Source of the DNA: Candidatus Izemoplasma sp.
Lineage (GTDB): Bacteria > Bacillota_I > Bacilli_A > Izemoplasmatales > Izemoplasmataceae
Length of the DNA stretch: 64,000 nucleotides
Assembly (NCBI GenBank): GCA_036172455.1
Contig: JAXKVY010000001.1
Location: 248,001 to 312,000, forward strand
Direction: 5' to 3'
The notes beneath the pieces are model-generated. The model ran no database searches and was not told where the DNA came from. It saw only the letters and a program-made list of their open reading frames with translations. This document shows positions 36,753 through 46,216 of the stretch, in pieces. Every line of letters starts with the position of its first letter. Within the stretch, counting starts at the first letter, position 1. A program made the translations under genes and the position numbers.

Positions 36753-37616
36753 TTAGAACAATGATAACTGCCTTGTTTTTTTAGGGAATGTCTTCATATA
36801 AGTAAACACCTCATCAATGTCATAAAGGATGCCATGTGCTTCACACGTCTTTTCAACAAGATCTTTTATTTTAGTATGATTTGGTGAGCGGCATTCGTAT
36901 CGATTGCCATATATCCGCTGATACCGTTGTTTCATCCCAGGAAAATGTTTATCAAGTTGCTGATAAAAGTACTCTCTATTCCCTTCACGCAGTGTCAGTC
37001 CCGCACCAAAAAAAATAACCCCTTTAACTTTTGCTTTCACACAATACATTAATAATCCTTGCATGTTTTCTACCGTATCATTAATAAATGGTAACAAAGG
37101 CGATAGCCACACAACTGTCCCAATCCCTGCTTGTTGAAACTCACACAACGCTTCAAACCGCTCTTTAGTTGTCGAAACATTCGGCTCTAACACTTGAGAT
37201 AAGGCATCATCATAAGTAGTCAGTGTCATTTGAACAATCGCTTTACTGCGTTGGTTAATCTTTTTTAATAGATTTAAGTCATCTAAGATACGCGCAGATT
37301 TTGTTTGAATTGCAACACCAAAACCATACTTATAAATTACCTCTAAGGCTTGATGGGTGTATTTAATAGTTGTTTCAAGGGGGATATATGGGTCTGTCAT
37401 TGCGCCTGTTCCAATCATACATTTTTGGTGTTTGCGGATCAATTCTGTTTCCAGTAGTTTTAGCCCATTCTCTTTCACATTGATATCTTCAAACCGGTGA
37501 TTCATTTGGTAACATGTACTTCTAGAATCACAATAAATGCATCCATGGGTACATCCTCGATATAAATTCATGCCATTATGATTGGATAGAAATCCTTTTA
37601 CTTGCGTATAATGCAT
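36753..37616 (-). CDS. Radical SAM protein of the SPL (spore photolyase-like) group
   Basis: 287 residues. The cluster motif is CTHGCIYC (Cys-x3-Cys-x2-Cys), preceded by NLYRG and followed by DSRSTCYQ. Then come MIGTGAMTDPYIPLE and the radical SAM barrel strands (GVAIQTKSARILDDL, QMTLTTYDD). This is the SplB-related group of proteins found in non-sporulating bacteria, with substrate unknown. A bona fide spore photolyase would have a different C-terminus. It sits between uppP and the flavodiiron gene without obvious linkage. Confidence 0.82.
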   Translation of the reverse strand: MHYTQVKGFLSNHNGMNLYRGCTHGCIYCDSRSTCYQMNHRFEDINVKENGLKLLETELIRKHQKCMIGTGAMTDPYIPLETTIKYTHQALEVIYKYGFGVAIQTKSARILDDLNLLKKINQRSKAIVQMTLTTYDDALSQVLEPNVSTTKERFEALCEFQQAGIGTVVWLSPLLPFINDTVENMQGLLMYCVKAKVKGVIFFGAGLTLREGNREYFYQQLDKHFPGMKQRYQRIYGNRYECRSPNHTKIKDLVEKTCEAHGILYDIDEVFTYMKTFPKKTRQLSLF

Positions 37617-37662
37617 ATAACACTCTCCATGATTGTATTATACACGCTTAAGAAGTTGGATT

Positions 37663-37692
37663 CAAAAAAAGAATTCAAAAATTGAATTCTTT
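37663..37692 (-). terminator. Terminator of the flavodiiron gene
   Basis: AAAAGAATTCAA / TTGAATTCTTTT stem with T7 tail on the minus strand. Confidence 0.8.
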
Positions 37693-37700
37693 TCGTTGAC

Positions 37701-38912
37701 TTATTGCATACTTTCTAAAAGGGCATCGACACCTGATTTAATCTTATGAATAGTCTCTTTATTGGCTGCGCCTTCAAAAGAAATAGGATCAACAAACGTC
37801 CATTTCATCCGGTAATTTGAAATAATCCCCATTAAATCTTTTTCAGCACTTGCATTCCATCCATATGAACCAAAGTATAATGCTTTTTTATTCGTTATTT
37901 TCTTACGACCACATTCATCAATCGCATGCGCTACAGGGGGGAACATACGATATTCATACGTTGATGCGGCAACAATAATTCCTTTAGCTGTAAAGACTTC
38001 TGTAACTACATCACTCTTAGTCGCATATGGTAACTTCAGTGTCGATACGGTAATATCTTTATCTGATAAATAGCTTTCAATAGCCGCTACTGCTTTTTCT
38101 GTGACACCATACATAGAGCCAACAAGAATGGTAATCTTATTGTCTCCATCACCGTTCGCATACTCACAATATTGTTTATATTGATCAATAATTTTGTTCA
38201 CACTGTCTTTATATACCGGACCATGTCCTGGCGCGATCATATTGACATTAAGCTCTTCTGTTTTTTGAATTGCCCGTTTTACCATCGGTGAAAACGTTGT
38301 AAGAACATTAGAAAAGTATCGCACTGTTTCATAATCAAAATGGGCTTGATCGGACTCACTTAATTCTTGATAAAACACAGACGCTTGTAACGTACCAAAC
38401 CCGCCATACATATCACACGAGAATAAGGTTTGTGTTGACTGTTCATACGTTAACATAGTTTCTGGCCAATGCACATTAGGCGTTGGATGAAAACTGAGTA
38501 CTTTTCCTTGTCCTAAATCAACAGTGTCCCCTTCTTCAACAACTTGAATATGAAACGCATCCCCATAATAAGATGAAATAAACTGTGCGCCTTTTGCGGT
38601 GACTAAAATTGTAAAATCTGTCGTTATTTCTTTTAGGTTTTCAAGCCAACCAGAATGATCGGGTTCCATATGATTTACCACAACGTAATCAATATCATCT
38701 ACTGTTATATCCATCGTCTTCAAATGCGCATAAAGTGTTTCTGGGACACCGTCCCATCCAATCACACCATCGACAATAGCGACCTTATCTCCTTTAACGA
38801 GATAAGAATTCATACTGACGCCATCTGGCAACTCCCACATACTTTCGAATAAGATATCATCTAAGTTCATTGTGAACATGAATATGCCGTCATTAATCCT
38901 CACATTATTCAT
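37701..38912 (-). CDS. Flavodiiron protein (FprA/A-type flavoprotein)
   Basis: 403 residues: N-terminal beta-lactamase-like diiron domain with H81-x-E83-x-D85-H86 (HMEPDHSGW), H in PNVHWPETM, D in FSCDMYGGFG and H in APGHGPVY, then a flavodoxin domain (ILVGSMYGVTEKAV, FGSYGWNASAEKD). The family reduces O2 to water or NO to N2O, protecting anaerobes. It fits the oxygen-sensitive hydrogenase encoded nearby. Ribosome site AGGAGG. Confidence 0.93.
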   Translation of the reverse strand: MNNVRINDGIFMFTMNLDDILFESMWELPDGVSMNSYLVKGDKVAIVDGVIGWDGVPETLYAHLKTMDITVDDIDYVVVNHMEPDHSGWLENLKEITTDFTILVTAKGAQFISSYYGDAFHIQVVEEGDTVDLGQGKVLSFHPTPNVHWPETMLTYEQSTQTLFSCDMYGGFGTLQASVFYQELSESDQAHFDYETVRYFSNVLTTFSPMVKRAIQKTEELNVNMIAPGHGPVYKDSVNKIIDQYKQYCEYANGDGDNKITILVGSMYGVTEKAVAAIESYLSDKDITVSTLKLPYATKSDVVTEVFTAKGIIVAASTYEYRMFPPVAHAIDECGRKKITNKKALYFGSYGWNASAEKDLMGIISNYRMKWTFVDPISFEGAANKETIHKIKSGVDALLESMQ

Positions 38913-38956
38913 CGTGTTTCCTCCTAAATTATCACTGTTTCTATTCTTTCTATCGT

Positions 38957-38985
38957 ATTATATCGAACTCTTAATGTTTATTCAA
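38957..38985 (-). promoter_or_regulatory. Promoter of the flavodiiron gene
   Basis: Minus strand -35 TTGAAT (38980-38985), 17-base spacer, -10 TATAAT (38957-38962). Confidence 0.65.
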
Positions 38986-39062
38986 GTTATTCAATCAACA
39001 TTTTAGTACGTTATCTTAAGCAATCGTATCCAGAATATGATTAGATGTAGTCATTAAAAAAG

Positions 39063-39102
39063 TTGTAACCGTTATCACAATGTAAAATGATAACGATTAC
39101 AT
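39063..39102. promoter_or_regulatory. Pair of inverted cre-like operators upstream of pullulanase
   Basis: TTGTAACCGTTATCA on the plus strand (39063-39077) and ATGTAATCGTTATCA on the minus strand (39088-39102). The two differ only at the first base and one inner base, and both match WTGNAANCGNWNNCW completely. The second box overlaps the -35 position. CcpA or a LacI-family maltose regulator is the likely binder. Confidence 0.62.
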
Positions 39103-39110
39103 ACCTTGTT

Positions 39111-39121
39111 TATGCTATAAT
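39111..39121 (+). promoter_or_regulatory. Extended -10 promoter of the pullulanase gene
   Basis: TATGCTATAAT is a full TRTGN-TATAAT extended -10 element, with no good -35; it sits 30 bases before the start codon. Confidence 0.65.
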
Positions 39122-39150
39122 GGAAGTATCTAATTAAGGAGGAGTTATTT

Positions 39151-42036
39151 ATGAAATTAATAAAAAAATTAGTGATGATGATAACGCTAATCACGGCGCT
39201 ATTTGTCTCAACGCATATGACCGTTCATGCAGCGGATGCTACTGAACTGGTGGTACACTATTTCCGTTACGATCAATCGTATGATGACTGGTCGTTATGG
39301 TTATGGCAATATCAACCAAACGCTGGAGAAGGTCAACAATACGACTTTAACGGGACCGATGATTATGGGGTTTACTATGAACATACTTTAGCCGATACCC
39401 ATTTAGAGGGGGCGAGCCAAGTTGGTGTCATTGTCAGAACCGATGACTGGGCAAAAGATGTTGGACAAGATCGCTATATTGATATGTCAAGTCCTAATAG
39501 TTCTGGAGAGGTTCATGTTTACTTAGTACAAAATGACCCAACGATCTACTATTCACTAGAGAATGCAGATGTTTCGAACAAAATCTTATCGGCAGCTTTT
39601 GAAGATGAAAATACGATATCGTTTAATGCAACAAGCAATGTATCATCTGATAAAGTTACGTTGTTAAAAGGTGATACATCTGTCCCAATATCTAATTTTA
39701 GTATGTCTGACTGGACGGGATCATTTGATATTGATGAGCCTGTTGATTTATCTAAAAAATATACCCTTGAGATCGACTTTGGGGACGACACCAATGCGAC
39801 ATCATCTGTCGGCTTTGATGGATTTTATGAAAGTGATGCGTTCAATGAAGCGTATGGTTACGATGGTGAACTGGGTGCAATTTATTCTGAAACAGAAACG
39901 ACCTTTAAATTATGGGCACCAATCAGTGATGCTATTACATTAAACCTTTATACTGCTGGACATGATGCCAGTACTACTGACTATCAAGGAAATGTCGGTG
40001 TTGATGATCCGTATGAAACACATACAATGACTTTAGGTGATAAAGGGGTATGGTCAGTGACTGTATCTGGTGACTTAGATAAGGTGTATTATACATTTTC
40101 TGTCACAAATGGTGAGTATACAAATGAGTTAGTTGATCCGTATGCCTACTCTACTGGTGTTAATGGAGACCGGGGTATGGTTATTAACTTTGATCGATAC
40201 AATCCCGATAATTGGTCATCCGACACCCGACCAGATACTATTGACAGCTATACAGACGCGATTATATATGAGCTTCATGTCAGAGATTTAACCAGTCATG
40301 AAACATGGAATGGTACAGAGGATTTACGTGGTAAGTTCTTAGGCTTGGTTGAAGAGGGGACAACATATCAAAATGTAACAACAGGCTTTGATCATATACG
40401 TGATTTAGGTGTTACCCACGTTCAATTATTACCTGTTTTCGATCACGGTATTATTGATGAGACAAGATTAAATGATCCAAGTTATTATGATATTCAAGAC
40501 GGTATCTTCAATTGGGGATATATGCCTGAAAACTTTAATGCGTTAGAAGGTAGTTACTCAACCGATCCATTTAATGGTGAAGTGCGCGTTGAAGAATATA
40601 AAGAAATGATTCAAACTTTCCACGAAAATGATATTCGCGTTATTATGGATGTTGTTTATAACCATACTGGAAAATCAGCTGACTCAAACTTTGATATGAT
40701 ATTACCTGGTTACTACTTTAGAATGAATGATGATGGTACATTTTCTAATGGTAGTGGCACGGGGAATGAAACAGCGAGTGAGCGTTATATGTTTAATAAA
40801 TATATGGTTGATTCATTAACCTATTGGGTCGAGGAATTTCACATTGATGGATTCCGCTTTGATTTAATGAAACTTCATGATGTCGATACAATGAATGATA
40901 TCGAAGCTGCCTTACATGCAATTGATCCAACCATTATGATTTATGGTGAACCATGGACTGGCGGTACATCACAGTTACCAGACAGTGAAGCAGCTTATAA
41001 TGCCAATTTAGGCGAGATGCCTGGTGTCGCTGTATTTAATGATGATACCCGTGATGGGATAAAAGGTAGTGTCTTTGAAGCCGCTGATAAAGGGTTTGTA
41101 CAAGGAAATAACTATGCCGATGCAAGAGTGTTACTCGGCATTACAGGTGCGACTGAGCAACCTAATTTACCATTAGGTGCTTTACCTAAAGGACCTTGGG
41201 CACACAGTCCAAATCAAGCAATAAACTACGTTACTGCACACGATAATAATACCTTACATGATAAATTGTTCTTATCTACGTTTGCCTCACCTGAGACCTT
41301 AGTCAGAATGCAAAGGCAAGCAAATGCCTTAATCTTAACATCGCAAGGTGTTCCGTTCTTACATGCTGGGGTTGAAATGATGCGCACTAAACCATGTGTT
41401 GTCATAGATGGCGTTGCACAAGGGGAATGTGATAGCCAAAATCGTTTTGATCATAACAGCTATCGTTCGCCAGATGAAACCAACCAAATTAATTGGAACT
41501 GGAAAGTGGACTATTATGAAACATATGAATATTATCGTGCACTCATTCATCTACGTAAAACAAAGGATGTCTTCACACTCGAAACAACAGAAGCGATAAC
41601 CGAGCATTTACAGTTAATCTTAGATGATCAATCAGGTTTTGTCTCGTTCTTACTCCATGACGATGATGACCCATGGAAAACAACTTACTTCCTGTATAAT
41701 AATGGCTATGAGTCACGTGATGTGACATTATTAGAAGGTACATGGCATGTTGTTGCGACAACAGATGATATTGGAGCCATTGAAGAAAATGGACTCTCTA
41801 CATTATATGTTCAAGAAGGGGGGCAAACAATTACCCTTGGTGTCAATGATACTCTCATAATGTATTCTGAAGAACGGGTTGAGTATGATGGTGATTTAAT
41901 CGGAGCCGATACCCCTACAGAAGACAATAGTACAGGGTTTTTCTCATCGACAAACTTTACTGCTCTTGTAATTGTTGGAACCGCTGTAATTGGCGCGTTA
42001 GTCTTGTTTATCGTCAGAAAGAAACAGTCATTATAA
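39151..42036 (+). CDS. pulA: Secreted, membrane-anchored type I pullulanase (GH13_14)
   Basis: 961 residues. Signal peptide 1-27 (cut near VHA-ADA), CBM41 starch-binding domain (~30-125; LVVHYFRYDQSYDDWSLWLW), an Ig-like segment, CBM48 (~235-330), and GH13 catalytic domain with FNWGYMPENFNALEGSYS characteristic of type I pullulanase. Catalytic residues: nucleophile D571 (GFRFD), acid/base E600 (YGEPW) and D698 (TAHDN). The C-terminus has a membrane helix (~935-955) plus RKKQSL, so it stays on the cell surface; there is no LPxTG. It cleaves alpha-1,6 bonds of starch or glycogen. It is convergent with the amylase gene. Confidence 0.92.
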   Translation: MKLIKKLVMMITLITALFVSTHMTVHAADATELVVHYFRYDQSYDDWSLWLWQYQPNAGEGQQYDFNGTDDYGVYYEHTLADTHLEGASQVGVIVRTDDWAKDVGQDRYIDMSSPNSSGEVHVYLVQNDPTIYYSLENADVSNKILSAAFEDENTISFNATSNVSSDKVTLLKGDTSVPISNFSMSDWTGSFDIDEPVDLSKKYTLEIDFGDDTNATSSVGFDGFYESDAFNEAYGYDGELGAIYSETETTFKLWAPISDAITLNLYTAGHDASTTDYQGNVGVDDPYETHTMTLGDKGVWSVTVSGDLDKVYYTFSVTNGEYTNELVDPYAYSTGVNGDRGMVINFDRYNPDNWSSDTRPDTIDSYTDAIIYELHVRDLTSHETWNGTEDLRGKFLGLVEEGTTYQNVTTGFDHIRDLGVTHVQLLPVFDHGIIDETRLNDPSYYDIQDGIFNWGYMPENFNALEGSYSTDPFNGEVRVEEYKEMIQTFHENDIRVIMDVVYNHTGKSADSNFDMILPGYYFRMNDDGTFSNGSGTGNETASERYMFNKYMVDSLTYWVEEFHIDGFRFDLMKLHDVDTMNDIEAALHAIDPTIMIYGEPWTGGTSQLPDSEAAYNANLGEMPGVAVFNDDTRDGIKGSVFEAADKGFVQGNNYADARVLLGITGATEQPNLPLGALPKGPWAHSPNQAINYVTAHDNNTLHDKLFLSTFASPETLVRMQRQANALILTSQGVPFLHAGVEMMRTKPCVVIDGVAQGECDSQNRFDHNSYRSPDETNQINWNWKVDYYETYEYYRALIHLRKTKDVFTLETTEAITEHLQLILDDQSGFVSFLLHDDDDPWKTTYFLYNNGYESRDVTLLEGTWHVVATTDDIGAIEENGLSTLYVQEGGQTITLGVNDTLIMYSEERVEYDGDLIGADTPTEDNSTGFFSSTNFTALVIVGTAVIGALVLFIVRKKQSL

Positions 42037-42045
42037 ATAACCAAA

Positions 42046-42076
42046 AAAAATCATATCAGACAATCTGATATGATTT
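42046..42076. terminator. Bidirectional terminator between pullulanase and amylase
   Basis: AAAAATCATATCAGA / TCTGATATGATTTTT stem (15 bp) with a 3-base loop and T tracts on both strands. Confidence 0.88.
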
Positions 42077-42080
42077 TTTA

Positions 42081-43712
42081 TTATTCAGTCAATGTCACAT
42101 CCGTCTCATCAATCTCAATCACCACTGATTCTAAAGGATCGAGTGTTAACATACTATCAGTGAGATTGATTGTGTCACTGCCATAAAGTACAGTGTGTGT
42201 ACTCAGTGTATGTGATACAGATTGTTCTAATTGACTCATGTTATGGATGATCAATAGGGTTTGATTGTCTGCGACCATAAGATATGCCAACAACCGACTA
42301 TGATCATTATTCACCATCATGAAATCACCATGTGCCAATGCTTGATTGGTTTGTTTTAAAGTGATCAAGGTTTGGTAATGGTTAAGCATTGAAGAGGTGT
42401 TCGCTAATTGCTTAATGACTCCGTCTAATGCGGCATTATAAGGATTCCAATCTGCAATACCACCACTCTGTCCTTGGACATTACGGGGATCATCTTCTCC
42501 CCAAATAAATGGTTGACGGATACTTTCATCTGGTTTAACACCTGTCATGCCTAATTCTTCACCATAATACACCCAAGATATACCCGGTAAGGTGAAGTTA
42601 ATAGCTGCGGCAAGTTGTGCTTTTTCAAGATTACCATTGAGTTGATCAATAATACGGTTTTGATCATGGTTTGTTAGAAAGATTGAGTCAATATAAGTTT
42701 CACGGGTTTCGCTGTATTCGGCATCTAAATCCACCATCACATCTGTAATCGGGGTAGCGGTCCCTGTGAGTAATCCATCAATAATTGCCTCACTCAATGG
42801 AAAGTTAAAAGTGGAGTCCATACCCTCATAAAAATTTCCAATGTAACTTGATGATTCACTCCAAATCTCGCCAACAATAAAACTATCTGGATTGATTGAT
42901 TTGATATGAGCATTGAGTTCTTTAAAGAAACCTGTATTTTCCTCTAATAAATTGGTTCCTCGGGGATATTCATTTAAATCATATAAATGTTTGGCCGCAT
43001 CAATACGAAATCCATCCACACCTTTATCTAACCAAAATGTAGCGATAGATTTCAGTTCTTCACGAACCTCTGGATTATCTAAATTGAGTTCTGGCATTTG
43101 ATCCCAAAAACTGGCATAATAGTATTCTCCATTATCAAAATACCACCCATCTTGTGAAGGATACGCTGCTTTATCACTTAAGTCATTCCAGATGTACCAA
43201 TCTCTATAATCACTTTCTTTCGAACTTCGTGAATTAATAAACCATGGATGGTCATCTGCGGTATGATTAACAACAAAGTCCATTAAGACTTTAATCCCTC
43301 TTGTTTCTGCTTCTTCAAGTAATGTTTCATAATCGTCTAATGTTCCTAAGCGATCATCTATGGCATAATAATCTATGACATCATATTTATGGTAAGTATT
43401 CGATGGATGAATTGGGTTTAACCATAAACAATCAACGTTCAACGTTTCGCTTAAATAATCTAGATTGTTTGTGATGCCTTGTAGGTCACCATAGCCATCA
43501 TTATTGCTATCGGCATAAGATATTGGGAAAATTTGGTAGCACACATCAACATTTTCTTCAAAATGAGGTGATGTGTCAACCATATCATACTCTTTTTTCC
43601 AAGACATATCATCATCATTATTATCGTTATCCTTTGGATCTGTGGTCTGTTGACATGCGGCTAATGTCAAAGACAATAACAAGATTCCAAGTAATGTTAG
43701 TATTTTTTTCAT
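42081..43712 (-). CDS. Alpha-amylase family lipoprotein (GH13)
   Basis: 543 residues from the ATG after AGAGGTGACTAAC. Lipobox LAACQ gives a surface lipoprotein. GH13 motifs: DFVVNHTADDHPW (region I), GFRIDAAKHLY (nucleophile Asp), VGEIWSES (acid/base Glu) and FLTNHDQNR (transition-state Asp). The segment around YYGEELGMTG with DESIRQPFIWGEDD resembles small AmyC-like or GH13_36 enzymes acting on oligosaccharides. It probably trims maltodextrins at the surface for the MalE binding protein, encoded just upstream. A hairpin terminator between malE and this gene should lower its expression. Confidence 0.88.
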   Translation of the reverse strand: MKKILTLLGILLLSLTLAACQQTTDPKDNDNNDDDMSWKKEYDMVDTSPHFEENVDVCYQIFPISYADSNNDGYGDLQGITNNLDYLSETLNVDCLWLNPIHPSNTYHKYDVIDYYAIDDRLGTLDDYETLLEEAETRGIKVLMDFVVNHTADDHPWFINSRSSKESDYRDWYIWNDLSDKAAYPSQDGWYFDNGEYYYASFWDQMPELNLDNPEVREELKSIATFWLDKGVDGFRIDAAKHLYDLNEYPRGTNLLEENTGFFKELNAHIKSINPDSFIVGEIWSESSSYIGNFYEGMDSTFNFPLSEAIIDGLLTGTATPITDVMVDLDAEYSETRETYIDSIFLTNHDQNRIIDQLNGNLEKAQLAAAINFTLPGISWVYYGEELGMTGVKPDESIRQPFIWGEDDPRNVQGQSGGIADWNPYNAALDGVIKQLANTSSMLNHYQTLITLKQTNQALAHGDFMMVNNDHSRLLAYLMVADNQTLLIIHNMSQLEQSVSHTLSTHTVLYGSDTINLTDSMLTLDPLESVVIEIDETDVTLTE

Positions 43713-43732
43713 GTTAGTCACCTCTTTGAATG

Positions 43733-43757
43733 AAAAAGGCTCCCACAGGAGCCTTTA
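43733..43757 (-). terminator. Hairpin terminator between malE and amylase
   Basis: AAAGGCTCC / GGAGCCTTT stem, loop TGTG-like, T5 tail on the minus strand. It probably reduces read-through into the amylase gene. Confidence 0.8.
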
Positions 43758-43774
43758 AACATATTTAAACGTTG

Positions 43775-45172
43775 TTATTCCGATACGTTGTTATCGTTAA
43801 CCCATTGTTCCGCAGCACTGTGTATATCGGTTTGTGCAGCTGCAGGCGTCATTGTACCATCCCATACTTCACGGTAGAAGTTTTCAATAGAAATACTATA
43901 GTAAACATTCATTGCGCGAACAGTATCAGCATTTGGTAATGAACCAGCAGGTTCTAATGTATTAAAGCGCATACCATATGCAAACTCTTCTTTGTTTTCA
44001 GAATCAATTACAGGGTAGATACTTGCATCCGTTTGTAATGCAGGCAAGTAAGCTGAACTATTGATCATAACTTCTATAGTGTCTTGAGTATATAACCATC
44101 TTAAGACTTCACTAGCTGCAGATGGATACTCTGTAAAGGCATTAACAACAAACCCTTTGGTTTTCATTAATGGTGTTAATTGAACACCATCATATGTTGG
44201 CATTGCAGAGAATTTAAAGTCATATCCATGTTCTGCTTCTTTACCATCAACGTTCATCCAAGTTCCGACAAGTGAGAATGGATACGCACCATCTAAGTAT
44301 GCATCCCATCTCCAACCCATAGAGGCTGCTGCTTTTTTAGTTCCGGTTTCATCAACACTCATATCATGGCTAGCAAATTCTTTGATAAATGCTAATCCCT
44401 CTTGGAATGCTGGGTCATCAAACCCTGGGTCAGTTAAATCTCCTGATGAGAATAATTGCCATCCACCAGCAGTTAAACTAGAGTAAGCACTCCATGGTTC
44501 ACCTAAAGAGATAGGATACCATTCTAAAATGTCTTTACCTTCGAATTGTGGACGATCAGTTGTTTCATCAGCCATTGCGAAAATTTCTTCCCAAGTGTCA
44601 AATGCTTCTGGTAATCCATCTTCATTTTCATCTGTTAAATCAACATTTAATGCTTCTAACATTGTCTTGTTCCAAGAGAATGTCATACCATCATAAAATG
44701 CCGGTAAGTAATAATCTCCTTTGGCATTGATTGTTTCATATACAACTTCGTGCGTTTGTTCTGAACCTAAATCACCAAAGTATTCATGTAATGGTAATAA
44801 GTTAGCAACGCGTCCAGTCACCTCGTTATCAATAACTAAAGCAACATCTGGTGCTTCACCTTGACCAGTTTCGATACCTTGAACACCACTAGAATCTCCA
44901 TTAGCTGATCCATAGTTTCTAAAGACAACTTTATCCTGTAGTTCAGGATATGCTGCGTTCCATGCTGCAACTAAAGCTGCACCCATATCGTCATTATCGA
45001 CACCAATCTCAATGACTGCGCCTTCTTCCCAACGGAAGCGTTCATCTTCTGAACTCCAACATGCTTGCGTTCCATCTGGCGTTTCACAATCTGTGTATCC
45101 ACGGTCAGTGTTACATGCAGATAATGCAAATACGGCCACAAAGGAAGCTACTACTAATAATAATTTTCTCAT
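43775..45172 (-). CDS. malE: Sugar (maltodextrin) ABC transporter substrate-binding lipoprotein MalE-like
   Basis: 465 residues of the SBP_bac_1 (CUT1) family. Lipobox ALSACN, then IEIGVDNDDMGAALVAAWNA. The sugar-binding domain includes LPAFYDGMTFSWNKTM and SLVGTWMN, and TKGFVVNAF near the hinge. Context (malF, malG, amylase, pullulanase) points to maltodextrin. It has its own promoter, separating it from malFG, so the binding protein can be made in excess. The ribosome site is AGGAGG-like before ATGAGAAAA. Confidence 0.88.
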   Translation of the reverse strand: MRKLLLVVASFVAVFALSACNTDRGYTDCETPDGTQACWSSEDERFRWEEGAVIEIGVDNDDMGAALVAAWNAAYPELQDKVVFRNYGSANGDSSGVQGIETGQGEAPDVALVIDNEVTGRVANLLPLHEYFGDLGSEQTHEVVYETINAKGDYYLPAFYDGMTFSWNKTMLEALNVDLTDENEDGLPEAFDTWEEIFAMADETTDRPQFEGKDILEWYPISLGEPWSAYSSLTAGGWQLFSSGDLTDPGFDDPAFQEGLAFIKEFASHDMSVDETGTKKAAASMGWRWDAYLDGAYPFSLVGTWMNVDGKEAEHGYDFKFSAMPTYDGVQLTPLMKTKGFVVNAFTEYPSAASEVLRWLYTQDTIEVMINSSAYLPALQTDASIYPVIDSENKEEFAYGMRFNTLEPAGSLPNADTVRAMNVYYSISIENFYREVWDGTMTPAAAQTDIHSAAEQWVNDNNVSE

Positions 45173-45225
45173 TTTTCTCCTCCTATTTTGTTTCTTGGTT
45201 TGATTTATTTTGATTCTACAATTAT

Positions 45226-45254
45226 ATTATAGCACAACCTGAAAGTGCTTACAA
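45226..45254 (-). promoter_or_regulatory. malE promoter
   Basis: Minus strand -35 TTGTAA (45249-45254), 17-base spacer, -10 TATAAT (45226-45231) with TGTGC giving an extended -10. TGAAAGTGCTTAC (plus strand, 45240-45252), shared with the oppA upstream region, covers the spacer and -35. Confidence 0.72.
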
Positions 45255-45265
45255 AGCAAATTGAT

Positions 45266-45280
45266 GTGTAATCGGTTTCT
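45266..45280 (+). promoter_or_regulatory. cre-like box upstream of the malE promoter
   Basis: GTGTAATCGGTTTCT matches the CcpA consensus at all but the first position and lies just upstream of the -35 on the malE side. Confidence 0.45.
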
Positions 45281-45342
45281 TTTTGCTTTATAAAGGGATT
45301 TTTACTTGATTCATGCCCTTTATAGTTTGTGTACTATCAATA

Positions 45343-46167
45343 TTAATAGATAACGCTATCGTGGTTATTTATTCGATAATAGATAAACATCATTCTAAGC
45401 CCGTAAGCTAGAATAAATATAATACCAGCATATCCCATGATAAAGAGTCCTAATAATGCTGTTAAAAGCGCTGGTCCTGTCATGGCAACAATTACAATTT
45501 TAATCGCGGCTAAATATGAAATCTTTTTAATCGCAGCTTTGTAATTTAAGATCATTAACATGATAGATAAAATTATGACATAGATAGCTGTTTGTGCAAA
45601 TTGTGTTGTATATACCATATAGACTTGTTGACTGAAGTTGCTATAATATACATTTTGTAAAAATACATCAGTAATGTATTCTGTATAATCCGCTTCTGAC
45701 ATATCTGCGTCAGCGAAATTAACATTTCGAAAATCAAACTCATCTAACAATCGATAATCGCCACTTAAGATATATGCCGTATCTGATTCATCTACATAGA
45801 TAATTGCGAGGTAATCTTCTCCAAAATAGATAATACTCTCTGTCACATTATCTGTGTCGAGTTCACCTCGATATTGTAATCGATAATCGCCATAATAATC
45901 ATTAAGATTGGATTCATCGCAGACCATTGCCTCATTGCGTACTTCACACGGCAAGTCATCATCAATCATCGTGTCAAATGTTTCATAGATACCGTCAAGT
46001 CGATTGATAATCCGCACACCATCTGCTAGTCCATAGTAATTGGGCACTGTAATCAAACTCACGTTAACAAATAATAATAAAAACACGATAACGATATTAA
46101 ACTGGTTTGCTTTCAGTATTGCTTTATTACTGAACATCATTCTAAAAAATAGTTTAAGTTTGTCCAT
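45343..46167 (-). CDS. DUF1189-like membrane protein in the maltodextrin operon
   Basis: 274 residues from the ATG after AAGGATGTG; 13 further upstream codons lie in a terminator hairpin. The layout is a basic N-terminus (FFRMMFSNKAILKANQF), one membrane helix, an external domain of ~120 residues with a Cys pair (LPCEVRNEAMVCDE), then three or four C-terminal helices. This resembles DUF1189 proteins that accompany maltose transporter operons in Bacillota. A role in transporter assembly or regulation is inference. Hairpins or promoters separate it from both malG and malE. Confidence 0.55.
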   Translation of the reverse strand: MDKLKLFFRMMFSNKAILKANQFNIVIVFLLLFVNVSLITVPNYYGLADGVRIINRLDGIYETFDTMIDDDLPCEVRNEAMVCDESNLNDYYGDYRLQYRGELDTDNVTESIIYFGEDYLAIIYVDESDTAYILSGDYRLLDEFDFRNVNFADADMSEADYTEYITDVFLQNVYYSNFSQQVYMVYTTQFAQTAIYVIILSIMLMILNYKAAIKKISYLAAIKIVIVAMTGPALLTALLGLFIMGYAGIIFILAYGLRMMFIYYRINNHDSVIY

Positions 46168-46184
46168 ACAAACACATCCTTCTA

Positions 46185-46212
46185 AAAAAGTGTGGCTTGC
46201 CCACACTTTTTA
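46185..46212 (-). terminator. Hairpin terminator after malG
   Basis: AAAAGTGTGG / CCACACTTTT stem, loop GCAAG, T6 tail on the minus strand, between malG and the DUF1189-like gene. Confidence 0.8.
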
Positions 46213-46216
46213 TATT

